Source of the DNA: Pseudomonas fluorescens | Lineage (GTDB): Bacteria > Pseudomonadota > Gammaproteobacteria > Pseudomonadales > Pseudomonadaceae | DNA: 64,000 nt | Assembly (NCBI RefSeq): GCF_001708445.1 | Contig: NZ_CP015637.1 | Span: 248,001 to 312,000 of the forward strand | Reading direction: 5' to 3' | Shown: piece by piece, positions 31,750-40,839 of the stretch | How the letters are laid out: each line of letters opens with the position of its first letter | Position numbering within the stretch: position 1 is the first letter of the stretch | Notes under the pieces: generated by a model | Databases searched by the model: none | What the model was told of the DNA's origin: nothing | The model's input: only the letters and a program-made list of their open reading frames with translations | Program-made: the position numbers and the translations under genes

Positions 31750-32582
31750 GCAGCTACGAACTCCCCGCCACCGCTGCAAAACCGGTAGCGCACGTGGTTA
31801 TCCCCGCGCGTCGCAGCTTGAGCACACGCTGGATCAGCCTGCTGACCATGGTCGCCTTGCTGGCGATCTGGTGGGCGGTGACCGCCACGGGCTTGATCGA
31901 ACCGCTGTTCCTGCCGCCGCCATCCGCCGTGCTGCAAAAGGGCTGGTTGCTGGCGACCTCCGGCTACATGGATTCCACTCTGTGGCAGCACCTGGGCGCG
32001 AGCCTCAGCCGTATCGGCCTGGGCTTGGGCTTTGCGGTGTTGACCGCCGTCCCCGTGGGTATTGCCATCGGTTCCAACCGCATTGCCCGCGGCATTCTCG
32101 ACCCGCTGATCGAGTTCTACCGGCCGATTCCGCCCCTGGCCTACCTGCCGTTGATCGTGATCTGGTGTGGTATCGGCGAGCTGTCCAAGGTGTTGCTGAT
32201 TTACCTGGCGATCTTTGCGCCGATCGCCATCGCCACCGCCACCGGTGTGCGCACCGTCGACCCGGCCAAGCTGCGCGCCGCGCAGTCATTGGGCGCCACC
32301 CGCGCGCAGTTGATCCGCCATGTGATCCTGCCCAGCGCGCTGCCGGACATTCTCACCGGTGTGCGCATTGGTTTAGGGGTGGGCTGGTCGACCCTGGTCG
32401 CCGCCGAGTTGATCGCCGCCACCAGCGGCCTGGGTTTCATGGTGCAGTCAGCGGCGCAATTCCTGGTCACCGATGTGGTGGTGCTTGGCATTCTGGTGAT
32501 CGCACTGATCGCCTTCGCCATGGAAATGGGCCTGCGCGCCCTGCAGCGTAAATTAGTGCCATGGCACGGCCAGGCACATTAA
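31746..32582 (+). CDS. tauC: Taurine ABC transporter permease TauC
   Basis: The 278-residue inner-membrane protein has about six transmembrane helices and the permease EAA loop [25 protein letters not shown] (positions about 177-201) that contacts TauB. The N-terminal 25 residues are cytoplasmic. Coupled to tauB and followed after 11 bases by tauD. Confidence 0.94.
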   Translation: MSSYELPATAAKPVAHVVIPARRSLSTRWISLLTMVALLAIWWAVTATGLIEPLFLPPPSAVLQKGWLLATSGYMDSTLWQHLGASLSRIGLGLGFAVLTAVPVGIAIGSNRIARGILDPLIEFYRPIPPLAYLPLIVIWCGIGELSKVLLIYLAIFAPIAIATATGVRTVDPAKLRAAQSLGATRAQLIRHVILPSALPDILTGVRIGLGVGWSTLVAAELIAATSGLGFMVQSAAQFLVTDVVVLGILVIALIAFAMEMGLRALQRKLVPWHGQAH

Positions 32583-32593
32583 GTGAGAACAGC

Positions 32594-33430
32594 ATGAGCA
32601 GCCTGACCGTTACCCCATTGAGCACCGCCCTGGGCGCCCAGATCAGTGGCGTGGATATCACCCAACCGCTGAACATCGAACAACGCGACGCCATCGAACA
32701 GGCGTTGCTCACCCACTCCGTGCTGTTCTTCCGCGACCAGCCGATCACGCCGCAGCAACAGGCGCGGTTTGCGGCGAATTTCGGCGACCTGCACATCCAC
32801 CCGATCTACCCCAACGTGCCGGAACAGCCCGAAGTGCTGATCCTCGACACCGCCGTCACCGACGTACGCGACAATGCCGTATGGCACACCGACGTGACCT
32901 TCCTGCCCACCCCTGCCCTCGGCGCGGTGTTGAGTGCCAAGCAGCTGCCCGCGTTTGGTGGCGACACGTTGTGGGCCAGTGGCATTGCCGCGTACGAGGC
33001 GTTGTCGGAGCCGTTGAAAGCGCTGCTCAACGAACTGACGGCAACCCATGACTTCATCAAGTCCTTCCCGCTGGAGCGCTTCGGCAACACCGCCGAAGAC
33101 CTGGCGCGTTGGGAAGAAACCCGCAAGAAGAACCCACCGCTGTCACACCCTGTGGTGCGCACGCATCCGGTGAGTGGGCGCAAGTCGCTGTTCGTCAGTG
33201 AGGGGTTCACCACCAGGATCAATGAGCTTGAGCCTGCTGAAAGCGAGGCGATCCTCAAGCTGTTGTTCGCCCATGCGACCCGCCCGGAGTTCACCATTCG
33301 CTGGCGCTGGCAGGAAAATGACGTGGCGTTCTGGGATAACCGCGTAACCCAGCATTACGCGGTGGATGACTACCGGCCGCAACGGCGGGTGATGCATCGG
33401 GCGACGATTCTTGGGGATGTGCCGTTCTAG
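32594..33430 (+). CDS. tauD: Taurine dioxygenase TauD
   Basis: TauD is an Fe(II)/2-oxoglutarate dioxygenase that hydroxylates taurine so that it releases sulfite and aminoacetaldehyde. The 278-residue protein has the iron ligands H98 and D100 (WHTDVTF) and the distal H254 (TQHYAVDDY), with the 2-oxoglutarate-binding arginine in RRVMHRATI. These positions match E. coli TauD (H99, D101, H255) within one residue. ATG 32594 is chosen by homology; an in-frame ATG at 32561 lies inside tauC. Confidence 0.95.
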   Translation: MSSLTVTPLSTALGAQISGVDITQPLNIEQRDAIEQALLTHSVLFFRDQPITPQQQARFAANFGDLHIHPIYPNVPEQPEVLILDTAVTDVRDNAVWHTDVTFLPTPALGAVLSAKQLPAFGGDTLWASGIAAYEALSEPLKALLNELTATHDFIKSFPLERFGNTAEDLARWEETRKKNPPLSHPVVRTHPVSGRKSLFVSEGFTTRINELEPAESEAILKLLFAHATRPEFTIRWRWQENDVAFWDNRVTQHYAVDDYRPQRRVMHRATILGDVPF

Positions 33431-33448
33431 TCGCCACACTGAAAATCA

Positions 33449-33480
33449 AATGAGGGAGGGGGCTTGCCCCCTCCCTCATT
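33449..33480. terminator. Fourteen-base-stem REP hairpin ending tauABCD
   Basis: AATGAGGGAGGGGG and its exact complement flank a CTTG loop. It lies between the convergent tauD and aldo-keto reductase genes and should stop transcription from both sides. Confidence 0.75.
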
Positions 33481-33497
33481 GACCCAGTGCAGCCGGG

Positions 33498-34535
33498 TTA
33501 TTCAGCGCTGGATGGCTTTTCCCACAAGTTGATCCCGCCTTCCTGCGCAAACCGATCGATCTCCGCCAGTTCCTCGGAGGTGAAGCTCAAGTTCTTCAAC
33601 GCCCCGACGTTCTCGATGATCTGCTCCGGCCGGCTTGCACCGATCAGCGCGCTGGTCACCCGAGGGTCACGCAAGGTCCAGGCCAGCGCCAGTTGCGCCA
33701 GGCTTTGGCCACGGCGCTGGGCGATTTCGTTCAGTGCACGTACGTGGGCGATGTTGGTTTCAGACAGGTGCTTGGCCTGCAACGAACCGCCACCCGGACG
33801 GTTGACCCGGGCGTCGGCCGGCACGCCGTTGAGGTACTTGTCGGTGAGCAGGCCCTGGGCCAGCGGCGTGAATGCGATCACCCCGGCGCCGAGTTCTTCG
33901 GTGGTGTCCAGCAGGTCTTTTTCCACCCAGCGGTTAAGCAGGTTATAGGCCGGTTGGTGGATCAGCAGCGGCACTTTCCACTCTTTGAGCAGGGTGGCGA
34001 TTTCGCGGGTTTTCACACCGGAGTAAGAAGAGATACCGATGTACAGCGCCTTGCCCTGTTGCACGGCGGTGGCGAGGGCGCTGGCGGTTTCTTCCAGGGG
34101 GGTGTCGGCGTCGAAGCGGTGGGAGTAGAAAATATCCACGTAGTCGACGCCCAGGCGTTGCAGGCTCTGGTCCAGGCTTGCCAGCACATATTTGCGCGAG
34201 CCGCCGCCCTGGCCGTAAGGGCCCGGCCACATGTCCCAACCGGCTTTGCTGGAGATGATCAATTCGTCGCGGTAGTGCTTGAAGTCTTCGCGCAGCAAAC
34301 GGCCGAAGTTGATCTCGGCGCTGCCGTAGGGCGGGCCGTAGTTGTTGGCCAGGTCGAAGTGGTTGATCCCAAGGTCGAACGCGGTGCGCAACAGGGCGCG
34401 TTGTGTGTCGATCGGGGTGCTGTCGCCAAAGTTGTGCCACAGGCCCAGGGACAGTGCCGGCAGCACCAGTCCACTGCGGCCTACGCGGCGATACGGGATA
34501 GATTCATAGCGGTTTTCGGCAGCAATGTAAGTCAT
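33498..34535 (-). CDS. yghZ: Aldo-keto reductase, L-glyceraldehyde 3-phosphate reductase type (YghZ)
   Basis: The 345-residue TIM-barrel protein closely follows E. coli YghZ in length and sequence: GLWHNFGDSTPIDTQRA, FDLANNYGPPYGSAEINFG with the catalytic tyrosine, the lysine in IISSKAGWDMWPGPYG, and FTPLAQGLLTDKYLNG. The family reduces L-glyceraldehyde 3-phosphate and methylglyoxal with NADPH. Whether it serves aldehyde products of taurine breakdown next door is speculation. A minus-strand OprD gene lies upstream, separated by a terminator. Confidence 0.92.
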   Translation of the reverse strand: MTYIAAENRYESIPYRRVGRSGLVLPALSLGLWHNFGDSTPIDTQRALLRTAFDLGINHFDLANNYGPPYGSAEINFGRLLREDFKHYRDELIISSKAGWDMWPGPYGQGGGSRKYVLASLDQSLQRLGVDYVDIFYSHRFDADTPLEETASALATAVQQGKALYIGISSYSGVKTREIATLLKEWKVPLLIHQPAYNLLNRWVEKDLLDTTEELGAGVIAFTPLAQGLLTDKYLNGVPADARVNRPGGGSLQAKHLSETNIAHVRALNEIAQRRGQSLAQLALAWTLRDPRVTSALIGASRPEQIIENVGALKNLSFTSEELAEIDRFAQEGGINLWEKPSSAE

Positions 34536-34562
34536 CGAATCCTCTCTTGGACGTAGGCAAAT

Positions 34563-34594
34563 AAGGCCTGGGAATAACGATATTCCCAGGCCTT
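34563..34594 (-). terminator. Intrinsic terminator of the OprD gene
   Basis: AAGGCCTGGGAATA and its exact complement flank ACGA; T residues follow on both sides. It lies just after the minus-strand OprD gene and before the aldo-keto reductase gene. Confidence 0.85.
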
Positions 34595-34643
34595 TTAACC
34601 AGCTGAATCGCTTAAGTCTGCCTTTCCGTTTTACAGCAATTGC

Positions 34644-35993
34644 CTACCAGAGGGGAACGACATAGCTGACATAGAAGCGGTTTTCGTCCTGCACCGTGGC
34701 GCCGGTAATGTCCGGGCTGGCGTGCGCGTTTTTCCACGTGACACCAAGGCCCTTGAGGGTCCCGGTCGGCACTTGATAGGCCACGGCCACGTTACGTTCC
34801 CATTCGCTGGTGGTGCCTTGGGCAGTGCGGATGTCATCGCCGTGGGCATAGGCAGCGGAGAACGTCAGGCCGTTGAGGCCAAGCTTGCCGAAGTCATATT
34901 TGTATTGCGCCAGCCAGGTGCGCTCACCCGCGTGCTGGAATTTGTTCAACTGCATGTTGGTCAACGCCGGAGTGTCGGCACCCGAGCCAGGCCCTTGACG
35001 GTTATCGCCGCTGTTCAGGCCGGAATCCAGGTATGGGAAGTCGCTGTCGCCACTGTTTTTCTGGATGCCCAGGCCGACGGTGTGGCCCTCCAGGCTGTAG
35101 CTTTCCAGCAGGCTGACGGTGGACTGGTTGATGCGCCCCTTGGTGCTGCCATCGCCATATAAACCGGCGCCGGCAAAGTCTTTGTCGCCATCGGCGTTAC
35201 CGCCTACCCCCAGGCTGCGGAACACGCGTACATCGGTGTCGATCGCACCGACTGACAAGGCGTCATGGCGCTTGGCGCCGAGGAAGAACTGCTGGTAGTA
35301 ATCCTCAAGGTTGGAGTACCACAAGCTGACAGTGGTGTTCTGTATGCCGCTGTAGTCCGCACCGCCGAACAGGAAGCGGTCACTTTCTTTGGTCCCGCCA
35401 GCGGTGATCATGCCCTGGTCGCCGGTTTCGTTGCGGATCTTGGTCTTGAAAATATCGCCGCCGGTGAAGGTAAAGTCACTGAGGTCCTTGGACACCAGTT
35501 GCACACCGGTGTTGGTCTGCTGGTACAGGCGCCCGTCGGTGTTGGCCAGCACCGGGTTGTTGCCGTACAGCGTGCCAACGCGCAACTCATCCTTGGCAAA
35601 GCGCATCTTGAAGGTCGGGCTGAGCACACCGAATTGGTCGGCGGACTTGCCGTTGTCCAGCGGGAACATGCTGCCAGGGTAGCGGCCCAGGTGGTCCTTG
35701 TCGTTGAGGTCGCCGCCGGAATCCAGCTTCAAGCCGTAGAACGCTTGCAGGTCCAAGCCAAAGCCAACCGGCCCCTCGGTGTAGCCCGATTTGAAGTTGA
35801 ACTCGAACCCCTGGCCCCAATCCCGAATGCTGTGGGCCTTGGCATTGCTGCCAACCACGTCACGCCCCTGCTGGTTGAGGTAGCGGTTGAGCAGGGTCAC
35901 GTCGGCGTGGCTGTCATCGATAAAATCGGCATGGGCAGACAGCATAAAGCTCGCCATGGCGGCTCCCACCACAGGGCTTAAAAACGTCTTCAT
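34644..35993 (-). CDS. OprD-family outer-membrane porin
   Basis: The 449-residue protein has a signal peptide (about 1-22, MLSAHA-DF) and the OprD family pattern: FIDDSHADVTLLNRYLNQQ at the mature N-terminus, RDWGQGFEFNFKSGYTEG, LRVGTLYGNNPVLANTDGRLYQQ, and a C-terminal beta strand ending in an aromatic residue (YVVPLW). Such 18-stranded channels take up specific small organic acids or amino acids. The substrate is not evident; the neighbouring taurine and choline genes suggest but do not prove a related solute. Confidence 0.9.
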   Translation of the reverse strand: MKTFLSPVVGAAMASFMLSAHADFIDDSHADVTLLNRYLNQQGRDVVGSNAKAHSIRDWGQGFEFNFKSGYTEGPVGFGLDLQAFYGLKLDSGGDLNDKDHLGRYPGSMFPLDNGKSADQFGVLSPTFKMRFAKDELRVGTLYGNNPVLANTDGRLYQQTNTGVQLVSKDLSDFTFTGGDIFKTKIRNETGDQGMITAGGTKESDRFLFGGADYSGIQNTTVSLWYSNLEDYYQQFFLGAKRHDALSVGAIDTDVRVFRSLGVGGNADGDKDFAGAGLYGDGSTKGRINQSTVSLLESYSLEGHTVGLGIQKNSGDSDFPYLDSGLNSGDNRQGPGSGADTPALTNMQLNKFQHAGERTWLAQYKYDFGKLGLNGLTFSAAYAHGDDIRTAQGTTSEWERNVAVAYQVPTGTLKGLGVTWKNAHASPDITGATVQDENRFYVSYVVPLW

Positions 35994-36146
35994 GGGTACC
36001 GGTCTCCGTCACTGTTCTGAAATGAAAGCGTCAAACGCTTCACACAATTACGCAGTGGCCAGATGACAGTTACGCGTCAAAACGGCGCGCAGGCGGATGA
36101 AATTAAATTTAAGAAAGCCCGTGAATTCAGGGCCTTGCGCGGTTTT

Positions 36147-36176
36147 TTGTGGGAGGGGGCCAGCCCCCTCCCACAA
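36147..36176. repeat. REP palindrome after betT
   Basis: TTGTGGGAGGGGG and its complement form a near-perfect hairpin four bases beyond the betT stop. The rest of the 187-base gap (35,994-36,180) shows only the presumed OprD promoter region. Confidence 0.75.
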
Positions 36177-36180
36177 ACGG

Positions 36181-38181
36181 CTAGCGAACCAAGTGTAAAA
36201 ACTGCAGGTGCCGCTCGTACTGGTCGAGGATGTCGTTGATGATCTGCTCCTTGGTGTAGCCCACCAGGTCGTAGTCCTGGCTGCCCTCGCTCAAGTGCAC
36301 TTCCGCGCGGTAGTAGCGACGGTTGTTGATCTCTTTGGAACCCATGCCGCCACGGGCAAACGACGGCGTGAAGTAGCCGCGCATCTGCACCTGGTAGATG
36401 AACGGGTGCTCCTCGCCGTGGCCGATTTCCAGGCTGACGCTGTCGTTGGAAGGATCGGGCTGAGTCACGACCGAGAGCCCCTTCTCGACAAACACCGCTG
36501 TCACTTCTTCGATCGCCGGGCGCACGGTCGATTCGAGGAAGCGGTACACCTCGTCCCGCGATGGGAAGTGCACCGCCTGGCTCAGGCGCTGGCGCCAACC
36601 GCCCTTGCCTTTGCGCGAGGCCGACACCGGCGCCAGCGAATGCAACTGGGCGATGCGCTTTTGCGATTCGAGGTAGAAGGCCTTGTGCAGCCCCCACATC
36701 ATCAGCAAGAGGATCAGCGAGAACGGCAATGAGGTCAGCACCACGGCCGACTTCAGCGAGTCGATGCTGCCGGCAAACAACAACGCACTGGTGACCAGCG
36801 CGGTCATGGCGCCCCAGAACACCCGCAGCCATTTCGGCCCGTCTTCATCGGCGTTGCCGCCCTTGGACGACAGGGTCGAGAGCACCACCGTGCCGGAGTC
36901 GGCCGACGTGACGAAGAACACGAAGCTGATAAACACCGTGACCGCGATGACGGTTTTGCTCCACGGGTAGGTTTCCAGCAGCAGGTAGAGGCTCATCGAG
37001 GGGTCATCGATGGCCGACTGACCGAGCGCGGTCATCCCGTGGTTGAGCACCTGGTCGATAGCGCTGTTGCCGAAAATCGACATCCACGCCAGGGTGAAAC
37101 CCAGCGGGATCAGCAGCACGCCGAACACGAATTCGCGGATGGTCCGACCACGGGAAATCCGTGCGATAAACAGGCCCACGAACGGCGACCATGCGATCCA
37201 CCAGGCCCAGTAGAACACCGTCCAGCCGCCCAGCCAGTCGCTCGGTTTGTCGTAGGCGTACACATCGAAACTCTTGGTCGGCAGCGCACCCAGGTAATCA
37301 CCGATGTTCTGGATCAGGGTGTTGAGCAAGTGCTGGGTGGGGCCGGCAAACAACACGAACAGCAGCAGCGCGCAGGCCAGCAGCATGTTGATGTCGGACA
37401 TCACCCGCACACCCTTGTCGACGCCGGCCACGGCGACGAGGATCGCCGCGCCCATCATCAAGGTGATCAAGCCGACCTGGATCCACTGCGTGTGGGCAAC
37501 CCCGAACAGGTAGTCGAGCCCGGAGTTGAGGTGCAGCACGCCAAAGCCCATGTCGGCACCCAGGCCAAACACCGTGGCGATGATGCCGAAGCCGTCCACC
37601 GCATAGCCGATAGGGCCATTGATGCGTTTGCCGATCAGCGGGTACAGCGCCGAGCGCAGGGCCAGCGGCAGGTTATGCCGGTAGGCGAAGTACGCCAGGG
37701 CCATGCCGACAAAGGCAAACACCCCCCAACCATGCAGGCCCCAGTGCAGGAAGAGAATCTGCATGGCCTGGCGCGCGGCATCGGCATTCATCGCTTCGCC
37801 CTGGGGCGGTTGCACCAGGTGGGTCAGCGGCTCAGAAACGCAGAAGAAAAACAGCGTGATGCTGATGCCGGCGGCGAACAGCATGCCGGCCCAGGACAGG
37901 TAACTGAATTCGGGCTCGTCGTGGTCGGCACCGAGTTTTATCTTGCCGTAGCCCGATAACGCGGTGACCACCACGAAGACCAGATACAGGGTCATCGCCA
38001 GCATGTAGTACCAGCCGACCGTATTGGCCGCCCAGTTTTGCGCCGCCAGCAGCCAGGCACCAGCCTGTTGCGGGATAGCGATGACAGTGATGCCGAACAG
38101 CAGGATGAAGGTCGCGGCAAAGTAGAAGACGGGCGCATTCATGCGCACCAGGCCGCTGGCTGGGGTGGACGATGCACTCAT
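36181..38181 (-). CDS. betT: BCCT-family choline transporter BetT
   Basis: The 666-residue protein has twelve transmembrane helices (about 15-500) with the BCCT signature GWWIAWSPFVGLFIARISRG-like segment (WAWWIAWSPFVGLFIARISRGR) and a large cytoplasmic C-terminal domain (about 510-666), as in the BetT subgroup whose tail senses osmotic stress. It imports choline for glycine betaine synthesis or catabolism. No betIBA genes are in the window. A perfect palindrome upstream (38,273-38,302) fits control by the TetR-type repressor BetI. Confidence 0.92.
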   Translation of the reverse strand: MSASSTPASGLVRMNAPVFYFAATFILLFGITVIAIPQQAGAWLLAAQNWAANTVGWYYMLAMTLYLVFVVVTALSGYGKIKLGADHDEPEFSYLSWAGMLFAAGISITLFFFCVSEPLTHLVQPPQGEAMNADAARQAMQILFLHWGLHGWGVFAFVGMALAYFAYRHNLPLALRSALYPLIGKRINGPIGYAVDGFGIIATVFGLGADMGFGVLHLNSGLDYLFGVAHTQWIQVGLITLMMGAAILVAVAGVDKGVRVMSDINMLLACALLLFVLFAGPTQHLLNTLIQNIGDYLGALPTKSFDVYAYDKPSDWLGGWTVFYWAWWIAWSPFVGLFIARISRGRTIREFVFGVLLIPLGFTLAWMSIFGNSAIDQVLNHGMTALGQSAIDDPSMSLYLLLETYPWSKTVIAVTVFISFVFFVTSADSGTVVLSTLSSKGGNADEDGPKWLRVFWGAMTALVTSALLFAGSIDSLKSAVVLTSLPFSLILLLMMWGLHKAFYLESQKRIAQLHSLAPVSASRKGKGGWRQRLSQAVHFPSRDEVYRFLESTVRPAIEEVTAVFVEKGLSVVTQPDPSNDSVSLEIGHGEEHPFIYQVQMRGYFTPSFARGGMGSKEINNRRYYRAEVHLSEGSQDYDLVGYTKEQIINDILDQYERHLQFLHLVR

Positions 38182-38272
38182 GAACGATGCACCCCGAGGG
38201 TGAAGGATGTGGCTGTGAATAACGGACTCAGCAAAGGTAAGCCTCCTGTTGTGAGCGGGCAGCGAACCACCG

Positions 38273-38302
38273 GTTTAACTTGAACGAGCATTCAAGTTAA
38301 AC
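38273..38302. promoter_or_regulatory. BetI-like operator upstream of betT
   Basis: GTTTAACTTGAA and TTCAAGTTAAAC are exact inverted arms around CGAGCA, 92 bases before betT. The core TTGAACGNNCATTCAA is of the kind bound by the choline-responsive repressor BetI in Pseudomonas. Binding is inferred from sequence and context. Confidence 0.65.
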
Positions 38303-38450
38303 ATGGATAGGCAGCCTGGGACTAATCGCAGGGCCGAGTGGTAGGGGATTCCTACATCAGCTCAAGGATTGGTATGACGGGTGGGAGAGGCAAATCGTTC
38401 AGCCCTTGCTGACTGAAATACGGCTCAACTTTGCAATGCAGTCACAAAAT
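38303..38450. other. Non-coding gap before the REPIN
   Basis: The stretch 38,182-38,566 between betT and the acetyltransferase contains the BetI-like operator and a REPIN; the remaining bases show no gene or clear promoter element. Confidence 0.4.
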
Positions 38451-38537
38451 GTGGGAGGGGGCTTGCCCCCGATGGCAGTGGTTCAGTCAATGCATCTGTG
38501 ACTGACACACCGCCATCGGGGGCAAGCCCCCTCCCAC
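38451..38537. repeat. REPIN with perfect 26-base arms
   Basis: Arms 38451-38476 (starting GTGGGAGGGGGCTTGCCCCC) and 38512-38537 are exact reverse complements with a 35-base spacer. The identity of the arms suggests recent movement or conversion. It is the same family as 11,792-11,887. Confidence 0.88.
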
Positions 38538-38566
38538 AGGGTTGTGTGTGATTTTCAAGACCGGCG

Positions 38567-39493
38567 CTATTTCTGCGCCCCATCATCATGCTGCAAATTC
38601 GCCTGCGTAATATTCGCCCCCGCCGGCACACTGCGGGTCAGCCATACGTTGCCGCCAATGGTCGAACCCTTGCCGATGGTGATCCGCCCGAGGATCGTCG
38701 CCCCGGCATAGATCACCACGTCATCCTCGACAATCGGATGGCGCGGATGGCCCTTCTGCAACTGCCCATCTTCATCTGCCGGGAAACGCTTGGCGCCAAG
38801 GGTCACGGCCTGGTAGATGCGCACCCGCTCACCGATGATCGCGGTTTCGCCGATCACCACGCCGGTCCCATGGTCGATAAAGAAGCTTGGGCCAATCTGC
38901 GCGCCGGGGTGAATGTCGATGCCCGTGGCCGAGTGGGCGATTTCCGCGCTGATCCGCGCCAAAAGCGGCAGGCCGGCCCGGTACAGATGGTGCGCCAGGC
39001 GATGGTGAATCACCGCGAGGATCCCCGGATAGCACAGCAGCACTTCGTCCACGCTGCGCGCGGCAGGGTCGCCGTGGTAAGCGGCCAGCACGTCGGTGTC
39101 GAGCAGGCTGCGCAGGGACGGCAAGGCCAGGGCGAAGTCCTGGATCAGGCGGATGGCAAGGGCGTCGACGTCGCTGTCGTCCTGGCCGCTTTGCCGGGCG
39201 GCATAGCGCAGTTCCAGGCGCGCCTGAGCGAGCAAGGCGTTGAGGGCAACATCGAGGGTATGCCCGACGTAGAAATCTTCACTCTCTTCACGCAGGTCCA
39301 CCGGCCCCAGGCGCATCGGGAACAGCGCACCACACAGCGCTTCGAGAATCTGCGCCACGGCTTCGCGCGAGGGCAGCTCACGCCCACCGTGCTCGCCGCT
39401 CAAACGGCCATTGCGCGCACGCCACTGGTCACGGGCGCCGCGCAGTTGGCTGACGATGGTCTGTAATTGCCAATGACTGGAACGCTCACTCAC
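38567..39493 (-). CDS. epsC: Serine O-acetyltransferase, EpsC/CysE type
   Basis: The enzyme makes O-acetylserine from serine and acetyl-CoA, the carbon skeleton for cysteine. The 308-residue protein has an N-terminal helical domain and left-handed beta-helix hexapeptide repeats (about 200-295) with the active-site segment FFIDHGTGVVIGETAIIGE. It is longer than the housekeeping CysE (about 258-273). Start GTG 39493 has AGGAG eight bases upstream; an ATG at 39520 is possible. It is divergent from dcyD, consistent with a cysteine-metabolism locus. Confidence 0.88.
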   Translation of the reverse strand: MSERSSHWQLQTIVSQLRGARDQWRARNGRLSGEHGGRELPSREAVAQILEALCGALFPMRLGPVDLREESEDFYVGHTLDVALNALLAQARLELRYAARQSGQDDSDVDALAIRLIQDFALALPSLRSLLDTDVLAAYHGDPAARSVDEVLLCYPGILAVIHHRLAHHLYRAGLPLLARISAEIAHSATGIDIHPGAQIGPSFFIDHGTGVVIGETAIIGERVRIYQAVTLGAKRFPADEDGQLQKGHPRHPIVEDDVVIYAGATILGRITIGKGSTIGGNVWLTRSVPAGANITQANLQHDDGAQK

Positions 39494-39659
39494 GGTATTC
39501 ACTCCTGACGAAATGGCCATCACTTTACGGTATGCACCCCGGCCGCCCTTAAGAACCAATGGTGTGATGCTAAGAACCTTCCGGCATATGCGATTGACGG
39601 TTGCCCGATGAAAAGTGCCTGCCTATAGTCCCTCCATCACTTAGCAACCGTGCGTAGCC

Positions 39660-40655
39660 ATGATCAAACAACAGCTCGACCGCTTTAACCGTCTGGAACT
39701 GCTGGGCGGTGCCACCGCCCTGGAAAAACTCGAGCGGCTGTCGACCTGGCTGGGACGCGATATCTACGTCAAACGCGATGACACCACGCCGCTGGCCATG
39801 GGCGGCAACAAGCTGCGCAAACTCGAATACCTGGCCGCCGATGCCCTCGCCCAGGGGGCCGACACCCTGGTGACCGCTGGCGCCATCCAATCCAACCACG
39901 TACGCCAGACCGCCGCGCTCGCCGCCAAGCTCGGCCTGGGCTGCGTCGCCCTGCTGGAAAACCCCACCGGCACCGAAGACCCCAACTACCTGGGCAACGG
40001 CAACCGCCTGCTGCTGGAGCTGTTCGACGCCAAGGTCGAGTTGGTGGAGAACCTCGACAACGTCGACGAGCAACTCAACGCCCTCGCCGACCGCCTGCGC
40101 AGCAACGGCAAGAAGCCTTACCTCGTCCCCATCGGCGGCTCCAATGCACTCGGCGCCCTGGGCTACGTGCGCGCCGGCCTGGAACTGGCCGGGCAGATCG
40201 AGGCCAGCGGGATCGAGTTTGCCGCCGTGGTGCTGGCCTCCGGCAGCGCCGGTACCCACAGCGGCCTGGCACTGGCCTTGAGCGAAGTGCTGCCGAAGTT
40301 GCCGGTAATCGGCGTTACGGTGTCGCGCACCGAGGAAGCGCAGTTGCCGAAAGTGCAGGGCCTGGCCGAACGCACGGCCGAGTTGCTCGGCGTGGACATC
40401 CCCGACGCGTTCAAGGTGATTCTGTGGGACGAATATTTCGGCCCTCGTTATGGCGAACCGAACGCCGGCACCCTTTCGGCGGTCAAGCTATTGGCAAGCC
40501 AGGAAGGCCTGCTGCTGGACCCGGTCTACACTGGCAAGGCCATGGCCGGCTTGCTGGACGGTATCGGGCGCCAGCGCTTTGAAGATGGCCCGATTATTTT
40601 CCTGCATACCGGCGGGGCACCGGCGTTGTTTGCCTATGACTCGGTTTTCAGCTGA
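39660..40655 (+). CDS. dcyD: D-cysteine desulfhydrase
   Basis: The 331-residue PLP enzyme degrades D-cysteine to pyruvate, H2S and ammonia. The PLP lysine is K51 in [22 protein letters not shown] and the phosphate-binding SGSAGTHSG are typical of the D-cysteine desulfhydrase/ACC deaminase family, and the N-terminus matches DcyD. It lies 166 bases from and divergent to the acetyltransferase gene. In other pseudomonads I recall cystine ABC transporter genes next; here a composite repeat and an IS element follow instead. Confidence 0.92.
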   Translation: MIKQQLDRFNRLELLGGATALEKLERLSTWLGRDIYVKRDDTTPLAMGGNKLRKLEYLAADALAQGADTLVTAGAIQSNHVRQTAALAAKLGLGCVALLENPTGTEDPNYLGNGNRLLLELFDAKVELVENLDNVDEQLNALADRLRSNGKKPYLVPIGGSNALGALGYVRAGLELAGQIEASGIEFAAVVLASGSAGTHSGLALALSEVLPKLPVIGVTVSRTEEAQLPKVQGLAERTAELLGVDIPDAFKVILWDEYFGPRYGEPNAGTLSAVKLLASQEGLLLDPVYTGKAMAGLLDGIGRQRFEDGPIIFLHTGGAPALFAYDSVFS

Positions 40656-40670
40656 ATAAACGCGGGCTGA

Positions 40671-40839
40671 ATATGGGAGGGGGCTTGCCCTAATGCCGTT
40701 CAGTTAAGGCTTTTTTGTAGGAGCGAGCTTGCTCGCGAAGAACTTACAGGCGCCGCGTTCATTCAGGAAACACGCGTTATCGTTGACGTTTTTCGCGAGC
40801 AAGCTCGCTCCTACAGAAGGCGATGTACGCTTAACTGAA
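40671..40839. repeat. Composite nested palindrome, copy 2, truncated by an IS
   Basis: An outer arm ATATGGGAGGGGGCTTGCCC, a linker TAATGCCGTTCAGTTAAGGC, inner arms 40717-40739 and 40792-40814 (GTAGGAGCGAGCTTGCTCGC and mirror) and the shared core are present. The mirrored linker begins (TTAACTGAA) and is cut at 40839 by the IS256-family element. Only about CGGCATTCAG of the far side remains after the IS; the second outer arm is missing. Confidence 0.85.
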
